A stretch of 64,000 nt of DNA from Adiantum capillus-veneris (GCA_014529385.2 CM043967.1:84638278-84702277), one strand, 5' to 3'. Counted from the first letter of the stretch, positions 43,560-54,566 are shown. Notes: generated from the sequence alone by a model not told the origin. Translations and numbers: made by a program.

Positions 43560-44352
43560 TTTTTGTCAGAGTCTCTAAAAGATCCTAATGTTTCATCAAA
43601 TGTAAATGGTAGGAATAAAGAAGAGTTAGACTTGTCTAATTTTCTAAAAGGATTCCAAGATGTGTTCATCAATGATATCCCTATGGACTTACCTCCAAAA
43701 CGAGGGGAAGATGACCATCGCATTGAGCTCCTTCCAGGAAGCTCACTGCCTACTAACAAGACTCCTTATTGAGTCTCTCAAGCTCAACAAGAGGAGATCA
43801 TGAGGCAAGTATAGGAATTGGTAGACAAAGGGATGGCGAGGCCTAGTTCCTCTCCCTTTTGTTCTCAGTCCTTTCAGTGAAAAAGAAAGATGGTACATAC
43901 CGTATGTGTGTGGACTATCGAGCACTAAACCATATCACTATAAAAAATAGACTTCCCGTGCCTCCGGTAGAAGATCTGTTTGATAAGCTACAAGGCTCTA
44001 CCTACTTCAGTAGGATTGACCTTAAAAGTGGCTATCATCAAATAAGGATAGTGGATGAAGATATCCTAAAGACCGTGTTTCACACAATGTTATGCCTTTT
44101 GGCTTGACTAATGCACCAACAATGTTCAATCGTCTAATTTAGAAAAAATTTAGACCTTACCGCAAATTCACTAGAGTGTTCTTTGATGATAATCATCATC
44201 TACTCCAAGTCTTTGGAGGAACATAAGCAACATCTCCAAATGATTTTTCAAGCATTGAGGCAGAACAAGCTTTCTCTCAACCAATAGAAAAGCGAATTTT
44301 TCTTTCAAGAGATTCAATACCTAGGTCATATTATCTCTCAAGATGGTATCCG
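43560..44352 (+). pseudogene. Element D reverse transcriptase, frameshifted at the catalytic box
   Basis: The pre-RT motif FLKGFQDVFINDIP is near 43640. Fingers and palm are [23 protein letters not shown] and [15 protein letters not shown] (43877-44050). A change near 44090 breaks the frame before PFGLTNAP. The catalytic box is present as FFDD followed by IIIYSK, with one inserted base between them (around 44187), so it cannot be read in one frame. Stops are seen at 43770, 43814 and 44107. Confidence 0.85.
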
Positions 44353-44353
44353 T

Positions 44354-45640
44354 ATGGATCCATCGAAGTTAGAGGTAATAAAAGCATGGCCTAATCCAAG
44401 GAATCTACATGAGCTAAGAAGCTCTATTGGTATGTGCGCATACTATAGACGCTTCATAGCAAAATTATCTCAAATAGCAGGACCACTACATGAATTAACT
44501 AAGAAGAACGTTAAGTATGTATGGACTACTAAGGAGCAAAATGCTTTTGATAAGCTCAAAGAAAAGCTTACCTCCCAACCAGTCATCATGCTTTTGGATT
44601 TCTCAAAGCCATTTGAGGTCCAATGTGATGCTTGTGGTGATTGCCTTGGAGTAGTTTTGCTTCAAGACGGGCATGCCATGGCATATGAGAACCGAAGGTT
44701 CAATACCGATGAACGAGTCTTGGGCATTTATGAGAAAGAGATTTTATTTATTCTACATGCCCTAGACACATGGAAGAACTATTTATTGGGGACTCCATCT
44801 ATTCCACATACCGACCACCAAAATCTCAAGTATTTCATGACGCAAACCAAGCTTTTCGACAAACAAATGAGGTGGGCAAATTTTCTTTCGCAATTTAATT
44901 TATATATTGCTCACATTGCTGGTAAGCACAATCAAGTGGCCGATGCACCTTCACGACGACCAAAAGTTAATGTGGTGTCTATAGCTACTCACAATGATCT
45001 ATCCTCTATGGTAGATGAGTATGCTACTGGCCCTGACTTTAGAGACATAATGTCAGCCCTTTCTTTGGGGAAGAAAGAGGAACCATTCACTTTGCATGAT
45101 GGTTATCTTCTCCATGGCAATAGGCTATGTGTTACCCATTCCCTTCGTGAGAAAGTTATGTATGAATCCCATGCTCCTCCCTATGCGGGGTATAGAGGTA
45201 TTCAACCTACTCTTCGAGGAGTAGAGACATATTTCTATTGGCCTACCAAGAAAGTGGAGATACAAGAGTACGTTTCAAAATGTGTAATATGCCAAAAGAC
45301 CAATTATGATAGAGGTAAGAAACTTAGATTACTCGAGCCATTGCCTATCCCAAATTCACCATGGGAGAGTATATCCATGGATTTCATCTTTGGATTGCCC
45401 AAGTCTATCCATGGGAATATGGGAATATGGACAATAGTCGTCAGGTTTAGCAAGCAAGCACACTTTATTCCTGTCAAAAAGACTATTAAGGCACACCAAA
45501 TTGCAACTCTCTTCATATCTCAGCTTTTTAAACACCATGGATTACCAACATCCATCATGTTAGATAGAGATCCTACGATGAACCCACAAATGGATGGCCA
45601 AAGTGAGATAGCCAATCTTACGATACTCGATCTACTATAG
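44354..45640 (+). pseudogene. Element D RT thumb, RNase H and integrase
   Basis: A 428-codon frame, the longest in the window. The thumb is IGMCAYYRRFIAKLSQIAGPL. RNase H shows VQCDACGDCLGVVLLQDG (first Asp), YEKEILFILHAL (Glu), TDHQNLKYF (Asp) and NQVADAPSRR. The integrase zinc domain has HAPPYAGYRG (the second His is Tyr), then CVICQ. The core has SMDFIFGLP (Asp), then LDRDPTMNPQMDGQSE: Asp and Glu are only 13 residues apart instead of about 35, an internal deletion of roughly 22 codons near 45577. The frame ends at TAG 45638-45640. Confidence 0.88.
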
Positions 45641-46400
45641 ACTTATGATACCGAAAGTAGATAAACACTCACAATGGGAAAAGTACTTACCTCTTGTAGA
45701 GTATGCCTACAATAATAATGTACATACTTCTACGGGAAAAGCACCTTTGAGATCATTGAGGGAAGACCTAAAAGTCCTTTGCTACTCAAAGTACATGGGA
45801 AGATCTTCGGTGCCGATGAGTATAGCCGTGACCTACAAGAATCTTTTCAAAAGCTTAAGGAGGCTATATCCATCCCTCAACAAAGGAAAAAAACTGATGC
45901 TGATAAGCATAGAAGGGCCTTAACGTTCAAAGAAAATGATTGGGTCTTACTTAAGTTTCCTAAGGCTCGATTAAGGCAAACGACGATGGAAAAAAATCCT
46001 ACGGGCCATCAAAAGTATTATGCTAAGCTAGCAAAAAGATACTATGGTCCTTTCCAAATCTTGAAGCCCATCAATGAGACGGCTTACCAACTCAAGTGGC
46101 CCAACCATTGGCTCATCTCACAATGCTTTCCATGTGAGCCTACTCAAGCCCTACAAAGGAGAACCACCAAGTGAACCAATTATTAAAGACCCTCCCGAAG
46201 TTGAAGACCAAGAAGAGGTGCTACAACCTGAAGCTATTCTTCGGCCATGAAGACAAGGTACTACGACATGGTAAGATTATCTGACGGTATCTTATTAAGT
46301 TCAAAAATTATCTTTTTGAAGATGCTAGATGGATGCAAGGAATACAGCTTAAGGATAGTATGAACCTTGTCAATGCTTACAATGCTACATTAGAGTAAGC
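45641..46400 (+). pseudogene. Element D integrase C-terminus and chromodomain remnant
   Basis: Frames 45645-45923 and 45779-46174 carry WEKYLPLVEYAYNNNVHTSTGKAP, WVLLKFPKARLRQTT and YYGPFQILKPINETAYQLKWP, the integrase C-terminal barrel. Past 46230 another frame reads HEDKVLRHGKII, then RYLIKFKNYLFEDARWM, a chromodomain pattern with a stop inside. Frameshifts separate all pieces. Confidence 0.75.
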
Positions 46401-46563
46401 AAATGTACAATTTTTTTAAAAATGCCCCAAGCACCAAATGGATTAGTCATCCATCTTGGAAATATGTCGTAGGGTAAAAAGGGATCCTCTACCCACTAAG
46501 TACGATTGACTATGACTAAGGCTTTATCTCTTCTACCTCATAGTCAAGGACGACTATGATTTC

Positions 46564-46576
46564 AAGAGAGAGGTAA
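46564..46576 (+). other. Element D polypurine tract
   Basis: AAGAGAGAGGTAA is directly before the LTR start TGTCAT at 46577. The TAA at its end makes it weaker than a pure tract. Confidence 0.6.
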
Positions 46577-46790
46577 TGTCATAAAAACTAATATCTAACC
46601 AACCCAAATAATTTTCTCATATTAAACTGATCATTTAATGTGGGAGAATAAACGGGAACAAGGGTTAGGATATAGACATGTGCTTATTGATCTATCTCAA
46701 CACGGGGCCAATGGTAATGGGGCCCAAATGCGAGATGGTCTATCAAAGAGCAAGGCTAACCAATGGAGAATAAAGACCTTAGGGTTAGCT

Positions 46791-46830
46791 TTGACCTTGA
46801 CCTTTGACCTTTGACCTTTGACCTTTGACC
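46791..46830 (+). promoter_or_regulatory. Six clustered TTGACC (W-box core) motifs in LTR D
   Basis: TTGACC starts at 46791, 46797, 46804, 46811, 46818 and 46825, mostly as a TTTGACC heptamer repeat. TTGAC(C/T) is the known WRKY transcription-factor core. The cluster lies about 215-255 bp into the LTR, in U3. Binding is not shown by sequence alone, and the repeat may be simple slippage. Confidence 0.6.
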
Positions 46831-46839
46831 TTAGGTAAG

Positions 46840-47290
46840 CTAGGGCTGTGCTTGAGGTTGGAACCCGGCCCAAGCTTAAGGTGCTTGACATGCCTGATGA
46901 CTGAGATGCTTGATGATTGAGATTCTTTAGGTGCTTGTCATGCTTGAGATGCTAGGGCTGTGCTTGAGGTTAGGTAAGCTTAGGTAAGCTAGGGATGTGC
47001 TTGAGGTTGGAACCCGGCCCAAGATTAAGGTGCTTGACATGCCTGATGACTGAGATGCTTGAGATTCTTGATGATTGAGATGCTTTAGGTGCTTGTCATG
47101 CTTGAGATGCTAGGGCTGTACTTGAGGTGAGAACCCAGCCCAAGATTGAGGTGCTTGACATTCCTGATGAGTGAGATGCTTGAGATGCTTGATGATTGAG
47201 ATGCTTTAGGTGCTTGTCATGCTTGAGATGCTAGGGCTGTACTTGAGGTGAGAACCCAGCCCAAGATTGGGGGGCTTAAGGATCAAGCTT
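46840..47290. repeat. ~121-bp minisatellite in LTR D
   Basis: Units start at CTAGGG(C/A)TGT: 46840, 46952, 46989, 47110 and 47231. The last intervals are 121 bp. The first unit is rearranged, with a partial 37-bp unit. Within units CTTGAGATG and CTTGATGATTGAGATG sub-repeats recur. The fourth copy trails into a G-rich stretch. Confidence 0.85.
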
Positions 47291-48429
47291 GTGGTGAGAA
47301 CTAGGCCCAAGGTTGAGGGGCTTGAGGTGGCACAAAAGTCAAAGTAAATCCCTACAAGGAGGGGGCGAGCCATGCAAGAAGGGGGGGTGGTTGCTTGACC
47401 ACTCTCTCTCCCAAAGGGCACCCCTTGCCCAAGGGGCAAGTAGGACACATGTCAAGCCCCTAGCTAGGTTACCCTCATGGTGTGCCTAAAGACTATTGGT
47501 TGACCTTCCAAGGGGTCCAATGGTAATTTAGTGGATTTAATTAATTTTTTTACCATTCATCAAGCCCTCTCTCGAAGGGGAAAGGGGGACACTTGTCCCA
47601 AGGCTACCCTTGTTGCTTGGTATGACTCTTGCTTGTGATTGGCTAGGTCTGGAGGGGTCCAATGAGCTTCAAGCATGAGCTACAAGGGGGGGGGGGGTCA
47701 ACCAAAGCAAGTAGGGGGCCTGCTTAGGGGGTATACTCTCCCACACACACTCACACACATTCTCATAGTGTAAAGTGCAAGAGCTCCCTCTCCTTCTCCA
47801 AGCAAGTAAAGAGGTTGAGAGCCTACACCAACAATCTTGGCTATGGAATGCAAATCCAACCAAGAGCCATGCTTCAATGCTTAAGCTTGACATCTTCTCC
47901 ATCTTCATTACTATTCTTTTATGTATGCTAGCAAGAAGAGTGATGATAAGTGAGGAACTAGTTCTTTCTCCTATGAAATATTTCTTCTTCCTCTTGCCTA
48001 CCCTCATTCCTTGCTAGCTCTCTCCACCTTCGAAGGTGTTTGAGGTCTCGGGACTGAGGCTTGGGATAGCTAAAGATTTCCACAAAGTTTATGTTATGCT
48101 TGTGATGCATGAATCTTTCCATCTTCATTGCATCACCTAGGTCACAAGGAACACAAAGACTATTGTATTCTAACAAGTCTCTCTTGATGGGAGAAATCAT
48201 AATACAAATGCAGATTGGAGGCCGGCTCCACATAAATCTGGTCCTCAAATGTTGTCATGTTCTCTAATTTCTCTCTCTTGCAAAAGTATTGCTCATGCTA
48301 AGTTAACTAAATGCTATGTTTATGTTGCGATCTTCAATTATGATCACCCGCTATGCTCACAAAGTAAATTTTCAAAAGTACTCTCTCTAATTTTCACTAC
48401 TGTTAAGTTAATAGGCCAATTCCATTACA

Positions 48430-48662
48430 GATACTAAAGTCCAACATCCTAAAATTCAATGTGTCCAATCTTCAACAATGAAGAAAGATAGTATGTGTCC
48501 CAAAGTAGCTGCACTCTTAGAGGCTAAGTTTTTTTTTCTAAAGTAGTGCAAGGAAATCCACAATAAAAGTGGGCTTCCAATGGCAACTGCCAAAGGCCTC
48601 AGATGTACCTGTCAAGCTTAAAGGAATCCAAAGAATCAATAGCAAGGACCTAAAACCACCTA
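48430..48662. other. Unassigned spacer after element D
   Basis: AT-rich sequence without a credible frame or repeat family I recognise. Confidence 0.4.
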
Positions 48663-49085
48663 GTGCACAACCCATGTGCTGAGATTCCAAGGTCAGCCTA
48701 CAAGAGAGCCAATAGAATGCTTCATCAACAAATGGCCAACATAAATGAAAAGACCTCGAGCAATTCTATCCCCACACCAATATTACCTACGAGAATTGCC
48801 ATCGTGCTTGAATGTGTTTATGAAGCTAGTTTCTGCTACTTAGATTTACTTGATAAGAAGGCAAAGTGCAGCATGGTCTCTCATCAAATTTGGAGCATAC
48901 TAGGACAACCTTCACTTCAAAATAACATTAGTGCTAGCATCCAAAGGCAATGCAAAAGGGTGGAACTTCAACTGATGACTCTAGGAGAGATACTGGAAGA
49001 AGAAGTTGATCGTCAAGGGGATTGGAATGGAGCGAGATCTTTAAGCGAGCTTTGGAGTATCTTTTTCCAGATATTGCTCAATTGA
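48663..49085 (+). CDS. Hypothetical 140-codon ORF
   Basis: Begins MHNPCAEIPRSAYKRANRM and ends ..ELWSIFFQILLN, just upstream of the CT tract and LINE G. It has a moderate mix of residues, no signal peptide, no clear transmembrane segment and no zinc motif. Its position would suit a first ORF or linker of a LINE, but no ORF1 signature is seen. It may be a chance ORF or decayed coding sequence. Confidence 0.25.
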   Translation: MHNPCAEIPRSAYKRANRMLHQQMANINEKTSSNSIPTPILPTRIAIVLECVYEASFCYLDLLDKKAKCSMVSHQIWSILGQPSLQNNISASIQRQCKRVELQLMTLGEILEEEVDRQGDWNGARSLSELWSIFFQILLN

Positions 49086-49161
49086 CCAAATCTATTAAAA
49101 AAAAGATCACACTGAAAAGCTCGCACCAAAAAGAGTTTTCGAAGCAAGATTTTTGGAGCAA

Positions 49162-49203
<42 letters not shown>

Positions 49204-49410
49204 CCCCCCCCCCCCCTTCTATCTCCTTTCTCTCACTCCCCTTCTGTCTCCCACTACCTCTCCCTATCTCTATTTCTCTCTAACTCCCACTCCTTCAATC
49301 TCTCTCTCTTGTCCCCCCCCCCCCCCCCCCCCCCCCCCCCTCTCTCTCTCTCTCTCAATCCTCTCGCTCTCTCTATCTCTCTCCTTTACCCTATCCCCTC
49401 CACTTTTCAT

Positions 49411-49460
<50 letters not shown>
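49162..49460. repeat. Compound CT / poly-C microsatellite
   Basis: (CT)n at 49162-49200, C16 at 49201-49216, interrupted CT/CCT, C28 at 49313-49340, then (CT)n from about 49412 to 49460. The strand asymmetry is extreme (nearly all pyrimidine for ~300 bp). Frames across it give Ser-Leu or Pro runs and are not genes. Confidence 0.95.
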
Positions 49461-49463
<3 letters not shown>

Positions 49464-49478
49464 ATCGAGTTACAATTG

Positions 49479-50450
49479 AAAATATGCTTTTGGAATTGTA
49501 ATGGATACCCATGGAATGCGTGGGTTGGCATTGATGAACTAACAAGCAAAGCCGATGTTGTACTTCTTGTTGAAACTTGGGAGCATGATACACAAATGAT
49601 TAACGGCTAGGAGAATTACAATGTACATTCATTGATGTGGTCAAATAATCTTAAGCAACAAAGAGGACAAGGAGGGTAGCATGCATGGTTAAGAAAGGAT
49701 TGAAAGATTTTGTATCAATTGTGAAAGATGACAAGTACAAACGTTATGTATGGCTGAAAATTATGACACCAAAAAGAGCACCCATTTTTTGTAGCCGGTT
49801 TCTACATTCCTCATCACGATTCCCCCTTTTATGCTTGCATGGATAGAGATCAGCCATTTTTTGATTTAGAAGAGGCGTTGCTTATTTCAAAGGTGAAGAT
49901 GATGTTATTGTATTTGGGGATATGAACGCTCGCACAAAAACATTGCAACATGATACTCAACAATTTGATATTCCATACATTTCAAGGGAGTTGGAGGAAT
50001 TTCACTTGTATGATCGTTCTTCAATGGATGAGAAAGAGCTGGATCACTATGCATGTGTAATAGCACGGGTATGCTCATTGCCAATGGTGTATCTTTGTGG
50101 AGTGGAACCAATGGATTTACATGTAGGAGACATAATGGGGACAATGTGAATGACTATATGCTACTCTTTGAAGCCATCATGTATCACATAAAGAGTTTTA
50201 TGTTTGGCCAATGGACCCTGGAATCCAACCATTGCACCTTATGTATTGACCTTTCATGTGGAGAAGCAACTAAGCATAATAATCTCAGCCAAAGGAAAGA
50301 GAACTTATCACTATGTATGGATTTCAAACGGACACCAATGTACATTGAAATGGTTGAGAAAAATTATGGATGGAGAAGCTTCAATATGATGCACCATTGG
50401 AAACTAAATGGGAAGCTTTCAAGAAAGTTATTTGTTCTTGTGTAGAAGAA
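49479..50450 (+). pseudogene. LINE G apurinic-type endonuclease
   Basis: The opening strand KICFWNCNGYP (Asn of the active site) starts 18 bp after the CT tract, followed by ADVVLLVETWEHD (metal-binding Glu). VAGFYIPHHDSP is near 49795, then VIVFGDMNARTKT (Asp and Asn) near 49910. The last motif reads SNHCTL near 50225, where the family has S-D-H, so the catalytic Asp is Asn. At least four frame changes or stops are present. Confidence 0.82.
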
Positions 50451-52519
50451 TGCTTTTCTATAAAGCATCTCCATGGTATCAACAAAGATAGATCACGCAA
50501 AAGGTGGTTTCATAAAGAATGTCAAGATGCTCGAAAGTCCTTGATAAAGCTTGATGCAACTATGGACAAAGACAACTATCAAAGTCATTTGCATACATAC
50601 AAGGCATTGATTCAAAAGAAGAGAAGAAGATGGGAAGTAAAGCAACAACTTTTTCAAGTCCAAGAAAAGGCACATGCATGTGGAAGATTTTGGAGAAAAT
50701 TGAGGGGCAAGCGGGTTGAGAATTCTGGTAACTTGAGTCCTGTGGATATGTACACACATTGTAGGAAATTATATGAGCAAGAAAATGCTGAATAAATACC
50801 ATTTTATGGTTCACTCCCATGTATGCCCTCTTTTTTTACTATTGAGGATGTATGCGGTGGGCTTGAAAGTTGGCCACTTGCAAAGCGGGAGATCGTCCAG
50901 GTATCAAGCCAGAGATGATCAAATGGACGGGAGATTTTACCCATGAGTTGATGTGTGATATGTTCAACCTTGCACTTCAACATGGTATGCCTTATGATTG
51001 GAGTACTAATTGGGTTAAGCCTTTGCATAAAGGAGGGGATATAAAGAATGTAAACAACTACCGGACTATAATGATTGGATCTCTTATGGGCAAAGTTGTT
51101 TGGATGCATAATGGAGATGAAATTGAGTGATTGGACTAAATATAATGACAAGCGTGCAAAGGGACAAGCGGATTTTTGTTGATGCCATAGCACCATTGAT
51201 CATCTTGTCACTCTTTGTGTTCCCATGGAGGAAAGTCGGTTGAAAGGCAAGCGATTTTTTTGTTGTTTTGTGGACTTTAAAAAAGCCTTTGATATGATTC
51301 CATGTAACAATTTGTGGAGAAGGATGGAAGAACTCCAAGTGCCCAATGAGTTTATGCTTGCGGTTTCTCGAATCTATGAGAAGGTGATTTGTCAATTGCT
51401 CATGGGAAGAGAAATTTTAGAAATTTTTGTAAGCACTATTGGGGTTAAAGAAGGATGTTCGTTGTCACCAACTCTCTTTGGTCTATGCATCGATCAATTG
51501 GAATAAATGGTACTTGACTTTATGAAAGAAGGAGGATTTGAAGAGGTCACTATTTGCAATGCGGTAATCATGCTTTTGTTGTATGCGGAAGATGTAGTGC
51601 TTCTAGCACACACTTTAGAAGATGCACAAAAGCTTATGGTTGTCCTTGAGACTTTTGCTTGCATAGTGGGCTGATTGTGAATGAATCCAAAACAAAGGTT
51701 ATGCTTGTGAAAACCAACCATAAGGAGAAGCCATGCATTGTGTACAACAAGGAGACACTTGAAGTTGTTGAGAGCTTTAAGGACCTTGGCCTTGAGGTTC
51801 CATCCAATCACAAGTGTCATGAATGTGCTATGCATTGTTTGGAAGCGGGAAAGAGAGCATATTCTGCATTTGAGAACATGTGTAATGCGGGAAACATCAA
51901 GTGGTGGGTTCTCAAGAAGTATCTTTTTGATGCATTTGTGACACCAGTTCTTCTTTATGGAGTTGAAGTGTGGGACGGGAGCATCTCAAAATCTACTTGG
52001 AAAGAGTTTGAGAATGTCCTAAAACATTTTCTTACAAACTTTCTCCAAGTGAAGACACAAACACCATATATGCTCCTACTTCTTGAGTCGGGTTGTCTTC
52101 CAAGTGAGGTTACGGGCATGGAAAGGGTTGTGGAGTACACGATAAAGATGCGTCAAAACCCCTCACATCGACTTCCTACAATTGCATGGGAAGCAAGCCA
52201 AAAAGTTCAAAAGACTCATAAAAGTAAGATCTTGAGCACGGGATGGATGCAAGACATAAAGAAGTGGTTTGGGAGATGGGAGGCATTACACTTGCTACAT
52301 GATGCTTCAATTGACTCCCAAGTGAATGAAGCTTTTCTACAACACCAATGTAGTACGGCTTGGGAGAAATCCGGTGGGTCACGCTTCATACATTACACCA
52401 CCCATATTGCCCTCAACTACAAAACCATGTTCTTTGCTGAAAGAGGAAACCATACTCACACTTACATGCTTGAGTCTATCCCCTTCGGCGATACGCACTA
52501 TCGTAGCCATTCGGCTTAG
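50370..52519 (+). pseudogene. LINE G reverse transcriptase with YAED in place of YADD
   Basis: The linker (50370-50795) has RKRWFHKECQDARKSL. RT blocks are DRPGIKPEMIKW and WVKPLHKGG..NNYRTIMIGSLMGK (50870-51120), DFKKAFDMIP (first catalytic Asp) and GVKEGCSLSPTLFGL (51225-51506). The catalytic box reads LLYAEDVVLLA at 51582-51605, so the first of the paired Asp is Glu. Thumb and tail follow in one frame (51659-52519): NESKTKVMLVK, YLFDAFVTPVLLYGVEVWDG. Stops at 51505 and 51671 and several frameshifts precede it. Confidence 0.85.
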
Positions 52520-52860
52520 CTCCCATTTCCTTCGATGCGAGATAGGGAGTTGGGGCAATGGAGAAGAGTCAAATCAATTTTGAACATTATGCTCACTACA
52601 AGTTCGAGAGTCTGAGTACCACACACTACTAGAGTGCTCAGCTTTTGGTCACACCTGAACTTGCTTCTCTCACATTTTCAGCCATAACTTAGACCTACAC
52701 ACTTTCCTCTCCCAGCCAAAGTATGAGCTCTCCATTGCGACTCTCATCACCACAATTTTGGAGCATTGAGAGTCACTCATCAGCCATACACGTACTATAT
52801 CACATGTAACTTTGGTTCCATAGGTCATATTTGACCTTCAAGGACGATAATAAAATCTAT
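52520..52860 (+). mobile_element. LINE G 3' end
   Basis: Residual C-terminal coding sequence (RLSSHFLRCEIGSWG) is followed by untranslated sequence. The end is AATAAAATCTATC merging with (TATC)/(TC) repeats, a tail type used by some LINEs instead of poly-A. Confidence 0.6.
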
Positions 52861-53041
52861 CTATCTCTCTCCTCTCTTCAATCTCCCTCTCCCTCTCCAT
52901 CTATCCCTTCTCTTTCTATCTCTCCCTCTCCATCTATCCCTTCTCTTTCTATCTCTCTCTCTCTCTCTCTCCCTCTCTCTATCCCTTCTCTTTCCATCTC
53001 TCTCTCAAGCGCCCCCTACTCTCTGTGTGTGTGTGTGTGTG
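52855..53041. repeat. TC/TATC and GT microsatellites
   Basis: Imperfect (TCTA)/(CT) repeats with a ~33-bp higher-order repeat of CTCTCCATCTATCCC-type units (about 52890-53000), then (GT)9 at about 53023-53041. Confidence 0.85.
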
Positions 53042-54500
53042 AAAATTATCTCGTATTGTTTGTGTTGCCCTTGGCGTGCACAAAAAACATCAATATAGCT
53101 CTTTTGTTTCCCTTGAGAACTAGCTTTTAGGTCTTAAGCCGATTGATATAAGATTCCCCAAGGAGACTCAAAACCTCAAAAACGAGGTTCAAGATTAGGG
53201 AACAAAATTTGTTCATCGCCCAAAGCTCATTGAAGTACAAAGGTAGTTGTGGAAGACGGGGCCACCAACTTTGTCTCTTGGAGAAGCCTCCCCTCCATCT
53301 TCTCTCTATTCATTATTATTTTTATGCAGTTTATTTAGTAGCACGGATTACACAATCACTACAAGCTCTTTGAAGTCTCATTATGTTAGCCAATCTTGAG
53401 CTAGGAAAAGGATTGCAACATGCATGTCTAACATGTGACACATGCCAAATTTGCAATGCTAAGTCTTCAATTCCTAACCGTGTAATTACAAGTTTATCAC
53501 CAGCATTTCAAATGACATTGAGGCTTGTCTGTGAAAAGAGCTTAAGCACGTGTGAACATAAGTAACTTACCTTGAATCTACTTGCAAGTGAATCTCTAGG
53601 CGAGGCCCAAAGAAATCGTAGAGCTTCTTCTATGGCGGGCATGCTAAGATGGACTTGGAGAGCGAGATTTTATTCACCTATAGGCTTGTAGCCAGTGTAC
53701 AAGGAAAGAGTACGTATTTACATACACAAATGAGTTTAGTATTTGATGTTTACAATGTTTTAAAAGTAAGGTCACACCCATGACCCACAATACGATCTCG
53801 CACGAGTCTTAAATAAACCCCAGGAGAGTTTTGAGAAAATCTTGAAGAAAATAGACAGCCCTCAAAAAATAGTCTGTGTTCTCCCAACTCACTACCTGGC
53901 ATGTTCTTGCTCTAATTGCATGCTCACGTTGATGCCAACTATTTGTGCATGCTTTGAAGTTTCTACTGTTATCTTGATGCCATGTTAGGACTTTGGTTCC
54001 ACCTTGAGGATATTCACAATGAGAGGCCATACCACGAGCACAAAACGATGCCACCTCCTCAACGGCCAACCTTGGTGTGGGTATACTGAATGCTTAGGTT
54101 TTGGTGGAAGAGGGGGAAAATTTGTTTGGATAGCATGAGGGAGCTATAAGGAATAATGCTCGACAAGTAGCACTACACTTGCGTGGTTGGTGATTTTGAA
54201 CGGACTAGGTATTTTAATAAAGTCGTGGGAAAGAGGTCTTAGAGGACCTTTTCACAAGTGACTATATAATTGTCAAAAACCGAGCTCGCAATCAGCTAAA
54301 AAGACTTGGAACAGCATGGAAGTAAGCCGGAATTGGAAGGAAGGGGAGCTTTGGTAGCGTTGGGAAAGGGAATTTGATTGGGGGAAACGACATAGAGGCC
54401 ATGCTAGGCACGTGAAGGATCATGCGACTATTGGTCACGACAAGTTCATTGGAAAAGGGGGCATTGGGTGGAAGGGACTAGATGATGGGACAATTTCAAC
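53042..54500. other. Unassigned region; one weak minus-strand ORF
   Basis: No recognised domain on either strand. An 86-codon minus frame (53809-54069, MAVEEVASFCARGMASHCEY) and a 60-codon plus frame (53383-53565, Cys-rich HACLTCDTCQICNA) have no known match to me. The second could recall a zinc motif (C-X2-C-X2-C) but is too short to call. Confidence 0.35.
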
Positions 54501-54522
54501 AAGCTCATCAGAACACAAGAAG

Positions 54523-54566
54523 GTTCCCTCTCTCTATCTCTCTCTCTCTCTCTAGAGAGAGAGAGG
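54523..54566. repeat. (CT)n(AG)n self-complementary microsatellite
   Basis: CTCTCTCTCTCTCTCTCT is followed directly by AGAGAGAGAGAGG. It could fold as a hairpin. It lies 21 bp before the start codon of the SNARE-like fragment. CT/GA repeats are common in plant 5' UTRs. Confidence 0.8.

Larger units (their letters stand above)
42285..48429 (+). mobile_element. Element D: 5'-truncated chromovirus with 1.85-kb 3' LTR
   Basis: Plus-strand gag, zinc knuckle, protease, RT, RNase H, integrase and chromodomain remnant are followed by a 3' LTR (46577-48429). There is no 5' LTR or PBS: at 42284/42285 gag abuts the terminus of LTR-B in opposite orientation. LTR-B and the D LTR are the same family. The simplest reading is that a B element inserted into gag of D in reverse orientation and the other side was lost or lies in the array. 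Confidence 0.82.
46577..48429 (+). mobile_element. Element D 3' LTR (LTR-B family)
   Basis: About 1.85 kb, TGTCATAAAA..CCATTACA. It is similar in order and sequence to the complement of LTR-B: start block, TTAAACTGATCATTTAAT, the ACTTGTCC/ACATGTC blocks, CACTCACACACA, GCAAATCCAACCAAGAGCC, TCTCTTGATGGGAG and AATCTGGTCCTCAA, ending in TAGGCCA. It carries a W-box cluster and a ~121-bp minisatellite that LTR-B lacks. The right boundary is set by the TTACA end and is approximate. Confidence 0.78.
49461..52860 (+). mobile_element. LINE G (APE-type non-LTR retrotransposon)
   Basis: Plus-strand endonuclease, then RT, then a C-terminal region, ending near 52845-52860 in AATAAAATCTATCTATCTCTC and running into a TC microsatellite. 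No separate ORF1 is recognised. Frameshifts and stops are frequent in the endonuclease and RT, while the last 286 codons are open. The wording of the RT (GCSLSPTLFGLCIDQLE) differs from LINE H, so it is another clade. Target duplications were not identified. Confidence 0.85.

Noticed and set aside
49022-49593. ORFs of 107-146 codons across the CT/C tracts on both strands
   Set aside because: They encode only Ser-Leu, Pro or Arg-Glu runs from microsatellite DNA.
52855-53041. Telomere-like repeat
   Set aside because: Units are CT/TATC and GT without the plant TTTAGGG heptamer.
53383-53565. Cys-rich 60-codon ORF as a zinc-finger gene
   Set aside because: Too short, spacing does not fit a known finger, and there is no context support.
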